This document shows positions 48,167 to 60,879 of a stretch of DNA of 64,000 nt, one piece after another (the stretch's first letter is position 1; each line of letters begins with the position of its first letter). The stretch spans positions 24,131,399 through 24,195,398 of the forward strand of contig CM075853.1 of assembly GCA_037975125.1 (NCBI GenBank). Direction: 5' to 3'. This DNA is from Latrodectus hesperus. Taxonomy: Eukaryota; Arthropoda; Arachnida; Araneae; Theridiidae. The notes below the pieces were generated by a model that saw only the letters and a program-made list of their open reading frames with translations, searched no databases and was not told where the DNA came from. The position numbers were made by a program, and so were the translations under genes.

Positions 48167-49646
48167 CCCACAGTAAACACACGTGTAACGAAGCTTATTT
48201 AGACATTCTTTTCTTTACAAAACTAATCAGCAAATTCATTGCTATTTATGTTGAAAAGAAACAAAAGATACAGCCTCCTATGACATCTGTTACAATCTTG
48301 CAAAATTGGTTTTAGAAATTAGTTCGTTTGTGCATTTAATAAGCATGGCATTTTTTTAACTTTGATTTTCTGCAAATATAGAGAAACATGTGTTTCATGT
48401 GAATACTGTTAATTATCTAATTATCAGAAGAAATTAAATATTTGACAGTGTATTTTCGCTGCTTGAATTATTTTTAAAATACATTTCTTAAAAAGAATTA
48501 TTCAATAAAATGTAAGAGCTTTAAGTATACATATCAGCCTGTGACTGAATTTCTTTTTAAATATTATGTAAAATCTGTTTTATATAAAGAAGCTCTTTTT
48601 CACAATTAAACAAAATAAAATTATTTTCATGTTAAGATTTCTACGGCATAAAAATAAACCTACATTTATCACATAAATATTTTGTATTCCCTCTCTCTCT
48701 CTATTTTTAATTTATTATTATAATTTATTTAATTTTATTAATATCTGGTACTTCTTAAACATATTTTTAAATTAAGATAGTTTTTTTTTCCATTTTTTAT
48801 CTTTAGAATAAAAGTATATTTTATTAAAAAGTAATTTGGCAGTTATCAAATAATAATTACCGATAGAATTCAGTCATGAATATGCTATTATTTATTAGAA
48901 TAAATAAAAAAACACATTAAATGTTTGTTTTGGCAAGTTGAATTGGTAATATTTCTATATAATTGCTTCGACAAACGAAACATTGATTATTATTTACTAC
49001 TTTCTTTCCTAATTGTTTACTTAAGTAACTTAAGTTTAGTGCATTTAATCTTCAACAAAATTATTTTGAAATACCATAAATCAACCAAATCATAAAGTTG
49101 GAAATTTTTTAATCATTGTAAGCTTATTTCTTAACTTTAAACAGTTTTCTCTTTTATTTATAAAAACTTTAAGAAAAAGTACAGATATTGTGAAGTGATA
49201 TAACAGGTTTGAAGCCTCTTCAAAGGTTCAAAGCCATTCTTTTTTATTTCTACAGTCGTTGAAGGTAGTAAGTACATTTATAATGAGTAATTAATTTTAA
49301 TTCAAGGTTTTCAATAAGGCTGTTAGTTACATTAGTTAGTTGCATACACTAGAATAGAAAGCTATATATATTCGAAAAAGGAAAAAAGCTAGATATATTC
49401 GAAATATTGGAATTATACGTAAGTGTTATAAATTCTATTTACAATTTTCTATTGAGATTAAGCTTTTCATTTTTTGGGCAGTAGTTGACACATAACTAAT
49501 TTCTTATTGCTAGTAAGGATTTCCATTATGCTTTAATTTTGAAGCCAAAAATGATGGATTAATCGAATACATTCAGATGTGATTGAAAATTTCTTCCGAT
49601 TCAGACTTTTGACATTTTTATCCATTCTTGTTTTTCATTTTATATA
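48167..49646. other. Gene-free region upstream of serine protease promoter
   Basis: AT-rich DNA in which I see no gene. The 61-codon frame at 48130-48315 overlaps the protease promoter and has no domain. It presumably contains distal regulatory sequence of the protease gene, but nothing specific can be named. Confidence 0.5.
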
Positions 49647-50425
49647 CAGAGTGATCTTTTTTAAAGGGACAGTGTTTGGAGTGTCCTGTAACGCGATCTA
49701 ATGTGTGTGGCCGAAATGACACCAAACTTGGTATTTAGACTAATCAAGACATGGTAAAAAAGGATTTTGTAAAAAAATAGTTTTAAAAGTCTCCGTTAGG
49801 GCATTTTGTGGCTCTGCTGTAGTTTACAATAATGACAATTAGCATAAAACATAGGTATCAAAGCAAAATGCAAATATTGTTTAATGACAATGCCATTAAT
49901 AGGGGCTATAAAAGCAAATAGTACACAGATGAGACAAATAATCTCATCTGAAGTAAACGAGCTCCAGTGGCTTCTCACTTTACCGGAACGTGCGTTTATG
50001 TTGGTGGAGTATCAAATTTGTCTATTCTAAAGGACAGCATAACAAAGACAGTGCGGAATATTCCTCGTGAAATGTTACGTTCGGCTGTGGGGAACGCTAT
50101 ACGCAGAATGCACGGTGTTATTTCTGAGAACGGTGCTCACATTTAATGTAGTCTAATTCCTCATCGAGGAAGTTAATGTAGTAAATAAATATTAATAATT
50201 TAACCCTGCGATTTCATGTGTTAGTATCTTTCTTTTCTCATATTTCCTACTTAGTAAAGCGCCAACAAAATGCCCTAGTGGCGATTTTTGGAACTAAAAT
50301 TTGTTTTTACGGAATCATTTTTCCCGTGTCTTGATTAGTCTGAATACCAAGTTTTGCGCCATTTCGGCTATTAGATCGCGCTACTGGGCGCACCAAACAC
50401 TGTCACTTTAAAAAAGATCACCCTG
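49647..50425 (+). mobile_element. 779-bp MITE with ~165-bp terminal inverted repeats
   Basis: Flanked by TA on both sides. The left arm 49647-49812 starts CAGAGTGATCTTTTTTAAAG; the right arm 50261-50425 read inward starts CAGGGTGATCTTTTTTAAAG. The arms stay alignable over their full length with scattered substitutions and small gaps. The core holds two coding remnants of a Tc1/mariner-superfamily transposase in the same orientation: LLTLPERAFMLVEYQICLF (about 49968-50030, like the N-terminal motif of DUF4817-type proteins) and a 33-codon open end at 50045-50146 with TVRNIPREMLRSAVG and MHGVISENGAHI before TAA. The middle of the gene is missing, so this is a non-autonomous deletion derivative. 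Confidence 0.88.
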
Positions 50426-50429
50426 TACT

Positions 50430-53400
50430 TCTTCAAAATGGCAAAAACTTAAGTTGGTAACTATACGATGCCTATTGCAGAAATGCAAAAGCGACAGAAT
50501 GCTAGAATTTCAATATATATATATATATATACTGCTAAATTTAAAAACAACATAGGATATTTCTGTACATGGCATATATTAAATTTTGATTGATAAATTT
50601 TTGTTTAAAATATTTTATTTAGGACTATCATGTGGGCCCTCTAGCGACTGTTTTACAAACTATTTTCTTCTCAAACTATCTAAACTTTTCTGCTGGTACT
50701 GATATTGAACTAGAATTTTGTTTGAACTATTTTTTTCCATACCATAATTTTTGGTATTTGGAGCTCTTCATAAACAATAAGTTTAATTTAGAGGGCATTG
50801 TATGTAAGCCAGTTATCCTTTCAAATCAGTAAACTAGTGATCTAAGTTAGCTACTCAATTAACAACTGTCTGGTAAAATTCAATTTTTATATTGTCACAT
50901 CATTTTACATATACACATGATAATTTTTTTCGTTTTTCTTCCCCCCCCCCTCCTAGTGATGAGATTAGTCATTTCCGCAGCAGTATTTGAACAACGTCGA
51001 CTCTTGCCAGGGAATTCAGTTTTATAATATTCATTAAGTATCCAATTTTATAATATTCATTAAATATCTAGTTTTAAAGTATTCACTGAGCATTCAGTTT
51101 TAAAATACATGTTTTTTAACCATTTCTACAAAAAATCCACTTAGATAAATTTTATAATAAAAATTACTATAACTAATATTTTTGGCATGAAACCATAAAT
51201 TTACAAATGCAACGTAGGATTGAAAACGATTGATAGACTTAAAATATTGCATAACCATAATAATTTGATTAATGAGTACAATTCGTCTCCGTACTACTCA
51301 AAAAAATTATTTTTAAATTTTTAAAAATATCAAATAAATTTTTTTTAAAAAAAATATTAAAGAACCAATTCTTTGAAACATCATTTTGAAATGTACAATT
51401 ATTTTGCAAAATTTGTGTAAGTTAATTTGATGTAAAAATATTTTTTAATAACAGTTAAATTTTACTTTTTTAAATTAAACACTTGTTTCGAATATAGAAA
51501 ATTTCAAATTTGCGTATATCATTTCAATTGTTCTTCAAATCGTTTTTATATGTCTAAGCATATTAGAAACTTTATAAATTCGCTTAAATAAATACGAGGC
51601 AGAAAAATTTCATGGGGAAAGGCTGTAATGTAATAAAGTAATAAAGTTTCATTTTTTAATGATTACCTCTGTTAAGAAATAACGTATTAAAAGGACAAAT
51701 TTTCTAAAAATGATAAAGTAAAACATTGTTTTATTAATATTATTACTTTATAAAATAATAATTTATATTAAATTTACATAAATATTAAGAAACATACACC
51801 CGTTTAACATAAATTAACATTTGAGTAACAAAGATATTACGAGTACATGAGGTGAGAAGCAATCCTAAAAGCTTATTGTAACAGATGAACGGATGTATGG
51901 TGATGTGACATGAGGCGATATTAAATTTCATCGGTATTCTCTCATTAGTTCCAATCGTATGAATATTTATGAGCAGTCGAGGCATCAGAAAACCTTTTGA
52001 ATCCGAGATTTTAACCCCCATGAGAAGTTTTTTAAAGGATGTATGACAAAGTTTATTAACATGTTGGATGGAAATTTTAAGTTTCATGTAGGACATGACA
52101 GATATAGCTATTTCCACCACATGCTCATTTTATAGATGTGTCAATCATCAATTGTATAATGAATTCTTCACTTACTGTGAAAAGATCTGGTTTAACAATG
52201 ACAAAAGATCAATAAGTGCAGCGAAACTTTTCCTCAACATATTATAATCTAAATAGTTAAGCATTCATTAACAAATTAGAGAAATCTAATTAGAAATGAG
52301 ACGAAAATTTACGTGATATGTTTAGTGATTACCAGGCAGTGATATAAAATGGTATTTTCAGTAAAATAATGAGTCCACACTATTGCATTTCATTCGATAC
52401 CCGATACAAGGAAATAAATGACAATTTTCTTATATATTAAAATTTCAGAATATAAATGTATCTGGAAAATCTTTAAAACAAAATCAGGTTAGTGTCAGAA
52501 TAAAAGAGTAATATTTAGAGAAGACGCTTACCTAGTAGAGTTAATTTAATTTGAATGTACACGTTTTTATCTGTACAAATTTATTATTAAGTCATAATTG
52601 CGTCAAACAATGCTTTCATTTTAAGTTTTGATTATCATAACAATTGAAAGTTGTATCACATTTAAATATCCTTTATGTCTAGTCTTCTGGATCAACCGTA
52701 TCATATCTAGTGTGCTATATTTATATACCACTAAACACATAACTTGAAAATTTCTCAGCCACACGTGGCAACAGAAGAATAAATACAAAATTCATCTTCA
52801 GTGATTCAATAGTCTCTGGGACTCAACTCGGAATTTTCCACTCAAGCGAACGCATTCTACAACTATCTGGTTAAAAACAAACTTTCTATTTGATAGGATT
52901 GTTAAAAAACACAGGTTTTTTCCCGCCAAAGGGGATGTCCAAGAATAGGTCATTGGATGACAAGTGATATAGAAGTACAATTATTAAAGGTAATTCTGCA
53001 AGAAATTTTTAAGCTTCAAAAATTTTCTCAGCTTTTAATAAAAATCTATTTAGGCCTAACGTTAAAAATGAAGGTATTATATTATGTAGGCCTTATATTA
53101 TAAGACTTATGTTAAAAAGCTTTGTGTGAATGTTTAACACACATTCATACTTCTAACTCACACAAGATGTGTAAGTGATAAACATTCTCGCATCCAACTC
53201 AGGTGAGAAATGTGCAGCTAGAGAGCGTTAAAAAATTGGCTGTTAGTTCATTCTTTTACCACTCTAGTTACTATATAATTTTTTATTTTCACTAATAAGT
53301 TATATTACTTTTTCCCTTAAATTTGCTAGTGTTTCTCTAGTAATTTTAGATTTTTGAATGTATTAAAACAATGTGAAACAATTATGAAATTTAAACTTTG

Positions 53401-54948
53401 ATTCCAAAATTGAGAAATATGTTATTTTCTAAGATAGAAAACATCGTTACAGTGGTGATGATGTAATTATACGCAAACATTTTCTTTATTAAATTTCACT
53501 TTTTTCGCGAAGCACACTTTGGTTAAGAAAAATGTAAATGGCATATAATTTGATAAATAAATAATTGAAAATTTAATAAATATTTTATAAGAATTAAATG
53601 TAAGCAATAAAATCACACATATTATTTTATATTCTTTTATTTCGTTTGAGAAAACACAAAAGAAAATCAACTGCATGGAATGCACACTTAAATTATCATG
53701 TATATTTAATAGCAACAAATACTAATATAATGCAAACTTTCTAAAAACAAATAATATACATTTTAGGATGTTTTGATGCATAAATATGACACATGTAGAA
53801 TAGTACTGATTGCATATGATCTTTGTATTACCAAAAAAACGTCCTCCTTTTTATTTACTTTTGTAAAAGAGGCATAAACGTCAAATGATTTTTTATAAAA
53901 CCAAACATTTACAGACACAGCTTTTCCTTAGTATAATTTCTATCTAAAATAATGTGCTTTTTTAAAAACGTTGAATAAATCCTTATTTTATGTGAAAGCA
54001 TAATTTTTAGCAGTTGATTAAATTAGTTTTTGAAAAAATGCGAATATATCCCATTACTTTATCTAGTGGTTAAATCAATAATCATAAAAATTAGCTTGGG
54101 TGTTTAAGAAATCCTTATAATAATCAAGTCTGATAAAACAATATGAACATCTAATGTTTTATTAAAGTGCCTACAATCAAATTAAAGGCATTTTAATCAA
54201 ACTACAATCAAACTTGAAGCCTTCCTTCAATCAAACTTGAAGGCTAATTAAAATTAGGTGAAATTGGTCTTTAAAATATCTTAAATCTAAAGTACCTAAT
54301 TTCCCAATTTTAATAAAAATAAATATTCCATCTTTAAAATTTAGTAGTAACAAGTAAATGAATACTGTTAAAACTTTGCAAACATTTAATTTTCCTCGTT
54401 AGTAACATAATTCAAAATGAATTCTAACATAGAGATAGATCTTAACTTTAAAAACAAAATATATAATATATTCAGATAGAAAAAAAGAAACAAATAAAAA
54501 TGTATTATAACACAGTTGATGTACCCAACATTTATATTTCTTAGAATTCATTTTTAAATTTCATGAAATTCTATTCACTTTTACAGCAAGAGTGATTTTT
54601 AGCTGTGTCTTACATAAAAATATGTCCATTCTCTAACTTATGTGCTCATGCTGATTTTTGCATTAGTAGTTGTCTTGGGAACTCTTTAAAAATGTATGAT
54701 TTTGATCAAAAGGTATTTGACTTTGATATCTTTGACAAAACTAAAAGAGTATTTTTAAAAGATTGTGATTGAACATCCAGAACTCGCTTATAAAAATTTG
54801 TAGGACATGTACATTAGCAGTTTTATACAACTTATCTGTTTAAATTAGTTTGTTTTTGTCCCCGTGAATATATTTACTTGAAAATTATTTACGAAGTTTT
54901 CTTTTTAAGAGGAATAATAACAATAAATTTTTAATGTATAACTTTGTT
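50430..54948. other. Gene-free AT-rich region
   Basis: Apart from a 26-bp tandem repeat at 51014-51110 I find no supported feature. The longest open frame (52120-51785, - strand, 111 codons) has no recognisable domain, splice context or signal sequence. Some local stretches (52740-52980, 53090-53230) are less AT-rich, but I cannot classify them. Confidence 0.5.
51014..51110. repeat. 26-bp tandem repeat, ~3.6 units
   Basis: Units start AGTTTTATAATATTCATTAA at 51018 and recur at 51044, 51070 and 51096 with substitutions (AATTTTATAATATTCATTAA, AGTTTTAAAGTATTCACTGA, AGTTTTAAAATAC). The spacing is exactly 26 each time. Confidence 0.9.
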
Positions 54949-55563
54949 TCAAAACAATGTTTTGTCCTCGTAGATCACAGGTTGCCACCAATTTCTACTG
55001 TCTCTTTCAAACATTTCGTTTTCCAATGTGTGCTTATAAGTACTGAAATGTCTGTGCCCAAAACACCTGTACACTCCAGCAATGCTCGCAGCAGTTGTCT
55101 TATAGTACATAGCTCTTGGGTAGTAGAACACTTTTCGAATGGCGTCAGCGGCTCTTTTAACGTCTCTCTTATCTCTGTAATCTCTCGTGTGACAAGTTAT
55201 CACACCATCAGTACTATCGGGATCAGCCGGTACCCAACCTGTATAAGCAGTTGAACAGTGAACTTCTATGATTCCAGTGTTCTCATAATCATCAACCAAG
55301 GGCATCATAAATTGCCATGCATAGTCAAGTTTGGTCATGCCCCTTTCTATTGGAATGACAGACTTGTCCAGAAACAGCATCCATATACCTTCCAATTCCA
55401 GAACACGGTTTTTTGAAGTTGAGTTTTTAAATTCATCTTCATTTGTAGTTGGTGCACCTTTCTGAGAATCAAACTTGTAAGTGTAACCTAAATACATTCT
55501 ATTTGTGACACTCATTGGCTTGATTGGATCTTCTGGGAAAAAGCTTTTCTTTGCCATAACTTG
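54949..55563 (-). CDS. DUF1917/BLES03-like (C11orf68-type) protein, single coding exon
   Basis: The exon begins after the acceptor TTATTGCAG at 55563, and the first ATG is at 55557, six bases in. It encodes 202 aa ending KTLF and TGA at 54949. An untranslated exon upstream is implied but was not located. The protein has no signal peptide and no membrane segment. Residues 55-66 (LEGIWMLFLDKS) and 119-135 (VITCHTRDYRDKRDVKR) followed by AADAIRKVF and MYYKT resemble the G-W-x-x-F start and the TxDYxDKxDVxRVxxxLR...YYKTD block of the DUF1917/BLES03 family, whose fold resembles eIF4E. The match is from memory and partial, so the family call is tentative. Coding character is strong: one long open frame, balanced composition and an exact acceptor. 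It could be a young retrocopy-derived gene, since the coding region has no intron. Confidence 0.72.
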   Translation of the reverse strand, partial: QVMAKKSFFPEDPIKPMSVTNRMYLGYTYKFDSQKGAPTTNEDEFKNSTSKNRVLELEGIWMLFLDKSVIPIERGMTKLDYAWQFMMPLVDDYENTGIIEVHCSTAYTGWVPADPDSTDGVITCHTRDYRDKRDVKRAADAIRKVFYYPRAMYYKTTAASIAGVYRCFGHRHFSTYKHTLENEMFERDSRNWWQPVIYEDKTLF

Positions 55564-56143
55564 CTGCAATAATAATGACCAGTATCAGTTTATCAGCAAC
55601 TCATAAAATATTTTAAAAATAGGAAAACAATATTTTAAAGTTAATAGCTAATATAATTAACGTACAGAAATAGTACTTGTCCATATATCATATACTCAAG
55701 CAGCATAAATAACTACATCGGTGATTAATGCGTTTTTTTTTTTTCCTATTAGATTCTGTAACACTACAATTATATTTATATTTTTTGTTTCCTAGTTTCA
55801 CAGCAAACACGATAATAATTAAAATTTAATTTAGATTTATTTTTTTACTTTACTTTATTTTTCGCTGTTATTAGAAACAGTTGTTCTAAGGTCTATTAAT
55901 AATTTAAAATAACTAAAAATATCGAGACTACTATATTGCACCATGATAACTGGTTAAAAGGTAAAACAATATTTATGTACTTGTTGAAAAAAAACTGTTA
56001 TTCAAATTATCTCACATATAATTATTTAAATCTCATCTAAATAAATATCATTACTTATACAGTTACATAATGCTGTAATAGTACTGAACTGTATTAATTA
56101 TGTGAAGAATACAATTGGATATTTTTATATTAAATGAATTCTG

Positions 56144-56196
56144 AGTGTGTGTGTGTGTGTGTGTGTGTGTCTGTGTGTCTGTGTGTGTGTGTGTGT
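56144..56196. repeat. (GT)n microsatellite
   Basis: About 53 bases of GT repeat with two CT interruptions. A second, shorter CG/GT array lies at 56873-56894. Confidence 0.96.
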
Positions 56197-56690
56197 TATC
56201 TATTGATCTAATATTATCTAAGCAAACAAAAAAATGTCATTTTTAAAAGATAAGGAACAATTATTTTGAATGCTTTTTTTATTATCCTTTTCTATCCCTT
56301 CCTTTACGAAGTTACGAAAGAAAATTGTCTATTTCTAGCTTACAGCAGAATCAGTACTTGACAAATTAATTGAAAGCTTTAGAATATTCACTTGGTAAAA
56401 AAAATCGAATGAAGAAATGCAGCTTCTTAAATTATTTCAGATCAAATACAATTACCAGTGTGCTACAATAAACTCAGGGTTAAAATATAATACGTATACG
56501 ATATGATATGTACATAATATCAAAGGTTTTAGTTGGAAGTTATAAAATTTAGAACTTGGAATTCGGAAAAACAGATGAAATCTCAAATGTAAAAGGTATG
56601 TCGTATGTAGGATCTTAAACACTTTAATAAAGAAAACTATTATAAGTTTCAGTTGATAAATAAAAGCATTTAACAGACAATGAGAAACAA

Positions 56691-56828
56691 GAGAGAATTG
56701 TTCCATATTTTTTATGAAGTATTTCTTCTAAAACTTAGTAGACATTAAGAACAACTAAAGAGAGAATTGTTTTACGTTTTTTTATGAAGTACTTCTTCAA
56801 AAACTTAGTAGATATTAAGAAAATCACA
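56691..56828. repeat. 69-bp tandem duplication
   Basis: GAGAGAATTGTT at 56691 and again at 56760, with TTTTTTATGAAGTA, TTCTTC and AAAACTTAGTAGA following in each copy at the same offset. The two copies differ at several positions. No function is apparent. Confidence 0.85.
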
Positions 56829-57368
56829 AGTTTTTCTTATTATATAAATAAAATTTTATAAAGCTTGAAAACGCGCGCGTGTGTGTGTGTGTGTTTTTTT
56901 GAAAGTTAACCTGAAAACTTTTTCAGCCTTTTCACTTTATAAAAAATTATCATTTGATTTCAAGCTTCCCCCTACCCCACCAAAAAAATTTACAATTGTT
57001 AATTTTGAAATAAACTAGCGTTCAAAATTAAAAATTTAACATATTTTTGAAATTTCTCAACAAATTGGTAAAGTAATGCTACCATATATGTTAAGATTTG
57101 ATTGTGCTGAAGATTGAATATTTGAAGAGACACCTTACAAGCATATTCCCAAATGGCAAGCTTATTCATTCTCACAAGTTGCTGATATTTACATAGAACA
57201 TTAAAACTGAATTAATTTCAAAAAATAGGAATAAAATGAATATTCAATAAAATTTGACAATTCGTGAAATTTCAGGAGATTTGAGTAGTGAATTCTAAAG
57301 TCCAAATTTATTGAAATTTGATATAGTATTCTTCATCGACTGTAACTTAAGATAATTCTGTGAAACTA

Positions 57369-58797
57369 TATACACTGCTGTCCACCATAAATGCAACAGC
57401 CTGAAGGAAGCATGCAAATAACTTGAAATTTACAACACTCATTAGTGGAGGTGAGATATGCAAATGATTAGAATTTCAGAGCAGACGCACATCACGCGTG
57501 CATGTGGCGCCACTTCAAAGCGCTATTTAAGGCTTGGAGATTGCGACGACTTCAAGTTCCGCAATTGTGTTTTTCTTGTGTGTGTGTTTCCCAACCCCCA
57601 CTAAAAAACGATCAATTATGTCTCTTAGAAAACAACGATCAATTTTTGATCAAGTATCCGAGTTTGACAGAGGAAGAATAGTGGCCTACAAAGATTGTGA
57701 ATTATCTTCCAATGAAATCGGTAGCCGTGTTGGATGAAACCAAACAACTGTAATGCGGATATGTGATTGTTGGATGCAGAAGGATACGATGGACAGACAT
57801 GTTCGATCGCATCCCCTAAGTGCACCACTTCACGTGATGACAGGCAAATTGTGCGCATGGCAGTGACCTATCACTCAACCACATCATGAACCATAGCACA
57901 GCACATTCAGTCTGTAACACATCATCCAGTGTCTGCACGTACCATTCGACGCCGTTTACAGCAGGGTGGTCTGTCCGCAAGACGTCCTTTGCTTCATCTA
58001 CCCTTGACGCAGAACCACAGACGGCTCCACCACCAATGGTGCGGTGAAAGAAGGATGTGAACGGCAGATGGTATGAAATGGTCTTTACTGACGAGTCACG
58101 CTTCTGTCTGCAACACCACGATATTCGCATTCGAGTCTGGAGACAACATGGAGAGAGGATGCTAAACAGCTGCGTCCTGCAGCGCCACACCTGTCCCGCA
58201 CCCGGTATTATGGTTCGGGGCGGTATTGGATATCATTTTCACGATCTTCTAGTACGCATTGCCGGTACTTTAAGCAGCCAGCGCTATTTCTCCGAGTTGT
58301 TGGAGCCAGTTATCCTTCCTTACCTTCAGGGCTTGCCCACAGTGATTTTTCAGCTGGATAATACGCGATCACACGTGGCACGCATTGTCCAAGGGTTCTT
58401 CGTCAATCACCAGATTAAATTGCTTCCCTGGCTGGCTCGCTCTCCGGATCTTTCACAGATAGAAAACATGTGGTTCATGGTTGTTCAACGATTGACCCTG
58501 ATTACATCCTCAGCTACCACACCATATCAGCTTTGGCAACGTGTGGAAGCTGCTTGGTGTGCTGTTCCCCAAGAACACATCCAAAGTCTCTTTGAATCTA
58601 TGCCGAGGCGTGTGGCAGCGGTGATCTCCAAAAATGGCGGCTTTTCTGGCAACTGATTTTGGCAGGAACCACACTTCACAGAAGTCTATAAATTTAAACA
58701 TTTGATACTTGATCAACATGTTACCTACAAAATAAATTTTGTTGTGATATCTCTTGTCTTTCTTGGTGTCGCAACTTGGGTTGTCTGCAGGGAACAT
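57369..58797 (+). mobile_element. Tc1-like DD34E transposon, full length but inactivated
   Basis: The left end starts near 57370 with CACTGCTGTCCACCATAAAT. The right end near 58797, read inward, is a diverged match (GCAGACAACCCAAGTTGCGA), so the terminal repeats are recognisable but poorly conserved. The transposase gene lies between them on the + strand with stops and frame changes (listed separately). The element is much more GC-rich than its surroundings. The poor repeats and multiple lesions make it clearly older than the DD36E element at 17529. Confidence 0.8.
57618..58656 (+). pseudogene. Tc1-like DD34E transposase pseudogene
   Basis: It starts at ATG 57618 (MSLRKQRSIFDQVSEFDRGR), runs through the first helix-turn-helix and hits TGA at 57735 where GRNQTT is expected. 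Frame changes follow between about 57780 and 58050. From 58057 the catalytic domain is open to TGA at 58654. Catalytic residues are Asp at 58090 (FTDESRF), Asp at 58357 (FQLDNTRSH) and Glu at 58462 (SQIENMW), with 34 residues between the last two, the DD34E signature of Tc1. The C-terminal end reads FESMPRRVAAVISKNGG, typical of the family. About 345 codons in total, a normal length, but it cannot make a full protein. Confidence 0.88.
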
Positions 58798-58890
58798 TGA
58801 AGAATGATCTCAAAAGGGTGATTAAGAAGTCATGGCACTTAATAAAGTTATTGATAGTACAGTAGTATCGATTTCGACAGTAGTATTGAA

Positions 58891-58957
58891 ATCGCATAGC
58901 CGTCAGCATAGCGAGTTTGGCTTGTCCAAGTGCTATAAGTAACAGCAACAACAACAA
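58891..58957 (+). mobile_element. SINE family 1, 3' tail only
   Basis: Only the last ~65 bases of the SINE remain: ATCGCATAGC, GCGAGTTTGGCTTGTCCAAG and TGCTATAAGTAACAGCAACA, followed by ACAACAAC. It lies about 95 bases right of the Tc1 element. Confidence 0.78.
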
Positions 58958-59399
58958 AAAAAATTTATTGAATGAATTCAATGATCATCTAAATATTCAT
59001 CGGGTTATCAAAAGTGACACTTCATTAGCTTTTTTAAAGGATGAATAAACTTCTTGAATTTGAAATTCTTTTCATATATTTTTCATGTGTATACAGGTAA
59101 TATTTTTAAATATATACCATGTTCTTAACAAATTATGCATTTTAACCTGCATATGTATATATATACACACACACACCAAGAGTTTATCACAACAATGGAA
59201 ATACTTAAGACATTGAGCATGGAAACATGTAGAATACAAGATGATACATCTTAAGCATCAAAATATAATCCAACTTAACAAATATTAATATAAAATGTAT
59301 GTATTAAAGTTTTTTGGATCTATTTGATAAAGTTGTATTTATTTCGGATTTTTGTTGAAAGCGTATAATGTTAGATATCACAGATTTTCAAATAGGATA

Positions 59400-60120
59400 A
59401 ACTGTTTTATACAGATTCGCTGGAGCAGTTGTGAATGTAACGCTAAAGATGCATCTAGAAGAACGGTGTCTAAATATCGGTTATTGGAGGAGATTGTTAA
59501 TCTAATACAACTGAATTCTATCACTATCTAGGCTCTCGAGTATCAGAAATTCCTATTAGAGAAAGTACCTTCTTGAAAAGATAAGTTATGGCAGAATAGA
59601 TACTTTTTAACATACTTGTTAGAAATATTCATGCTAAATATCGTCTACTATGATACCACAAAAACTGGTCAATTGTTAAACAGAAGACAGTTACATGGCA
59701 GACAAATTATTTTTAACATTTCTCTTTTTCCCTATAACAGGATGAATCCATATTTCAAGAACATCTGCACATTCGAATGATTCTGATTGTCTCTTTTCAA
59801 TGGTGAAGATGAAGTTGGATAAGGAAAGTCTGCTATTGTTTTTTACTAGCTCACTTATTATTCTAAAACCGACGAACAAAAATTCATCCTATTATCTAAA
59901 ATGTTTCCTGCAGGAGAAAGAATTTTCTAGATCTTATTCATGCTGCCCGACTTGTCTAACTTTGATTTAATGAACACGAGGAGGAAGTACAGCATCATTC
60001 TTAGCCTCCACAATTCGCTGACTTAAATATAATGGAAATGGTTTATTTTAAGCTTTTCAATCAGGAGACAATATCTCCAGGAATTCTACATGAAGTAAGG
60101 CACATTGTTCCGTAAATATT
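59400..60120 (+). pseudogene. Old Tc1/mariner transposase relic
   Basis: Scattered + strand matches in the right order: SRRTVSKYRLLEEIVNL (about 59455-59505, possible helix-turn-helix), DESIFQEHLHIR (about 59740, at the first catalytic Asp) and PPQFADLNIMEMVYF (about 60010-60050, matching WPPQSPDLNIIE at the catalytic Glu). Stops and frame changes are frequent and no termini were found. The last match is the most convincing. Confidence 0.5.
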
Positions 60121-60879
60121 ATTCAGCACTAATAAATGATTCTATTTTAAGTCGAATTCAAGAAATATTACATGCTGAAATTGATCCTGCAATATAGTAA
60201 AAAGGCATGCTTTATAAATCTAGGGTATTTCGCTTATTCCGATAACCAACAGAAGCAATATAAATGATTATTTTTGTCTGCCAAATTTTCATTCCGGATT
60301 GAAGTGAGAATTGGATCATCGGAATGTAATGATCTTGGTCTCTGACTGACTCAAACCATAGGCTATATTTCGTTTCGAAATTTCAATGACATCATTAATT
60401 ATTTAAGCCATAATTAAAATTGATTTGAACATATTGCAATAATGTTGCCTTCTAATATAGAGGACTGTGGCTCGTTTTCTTCTTTCTAAATTGTCATCTA
60501 TGAGTTGTTGTTGGGATTAAGTAAAAATATGGATGACATCTGATCTCACTTTTTAATTACAATTCACTTTTTAATTTTTTTTGATACATTCTTACTGTGT
60601 AATTTATTTAGAAAGCAATGATATCTACTATATTTATTTTTGAAAAAGTATTGATTTTGACTATTGCAGTGACCATGTTTTCATTTTCTCAATTATACAA
60701 CTGATTAGAAATTCATTAGAACACATATCTTATTCAATTTGTTATTAATAGGAAATCTCATTTCATGATTTCAAAGATCATTTCGGACAGAGCTAAGTAA
60801 ATAAAAAATATCCTTAAAATGTTAATTAAGGTAACTATTCCAAACTGCAATTTTCCACGAAAGCTTGGCACACATTTTA

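Noticed and set aside
51785..52120. 111-codon - strand open frame
   Set aside because: Longest orphan frame in this region, but it has no recognisable domain, no signal peptide and no splice or promoter context. It could be an old relic; I cannot support a gene.
54934..55254. 106-codon + strand frame opposite the DUF1917-like exon
   Set aside because: Antisense shadow; the - strand frame is twice as long and preceded by a proper splice acceptor.
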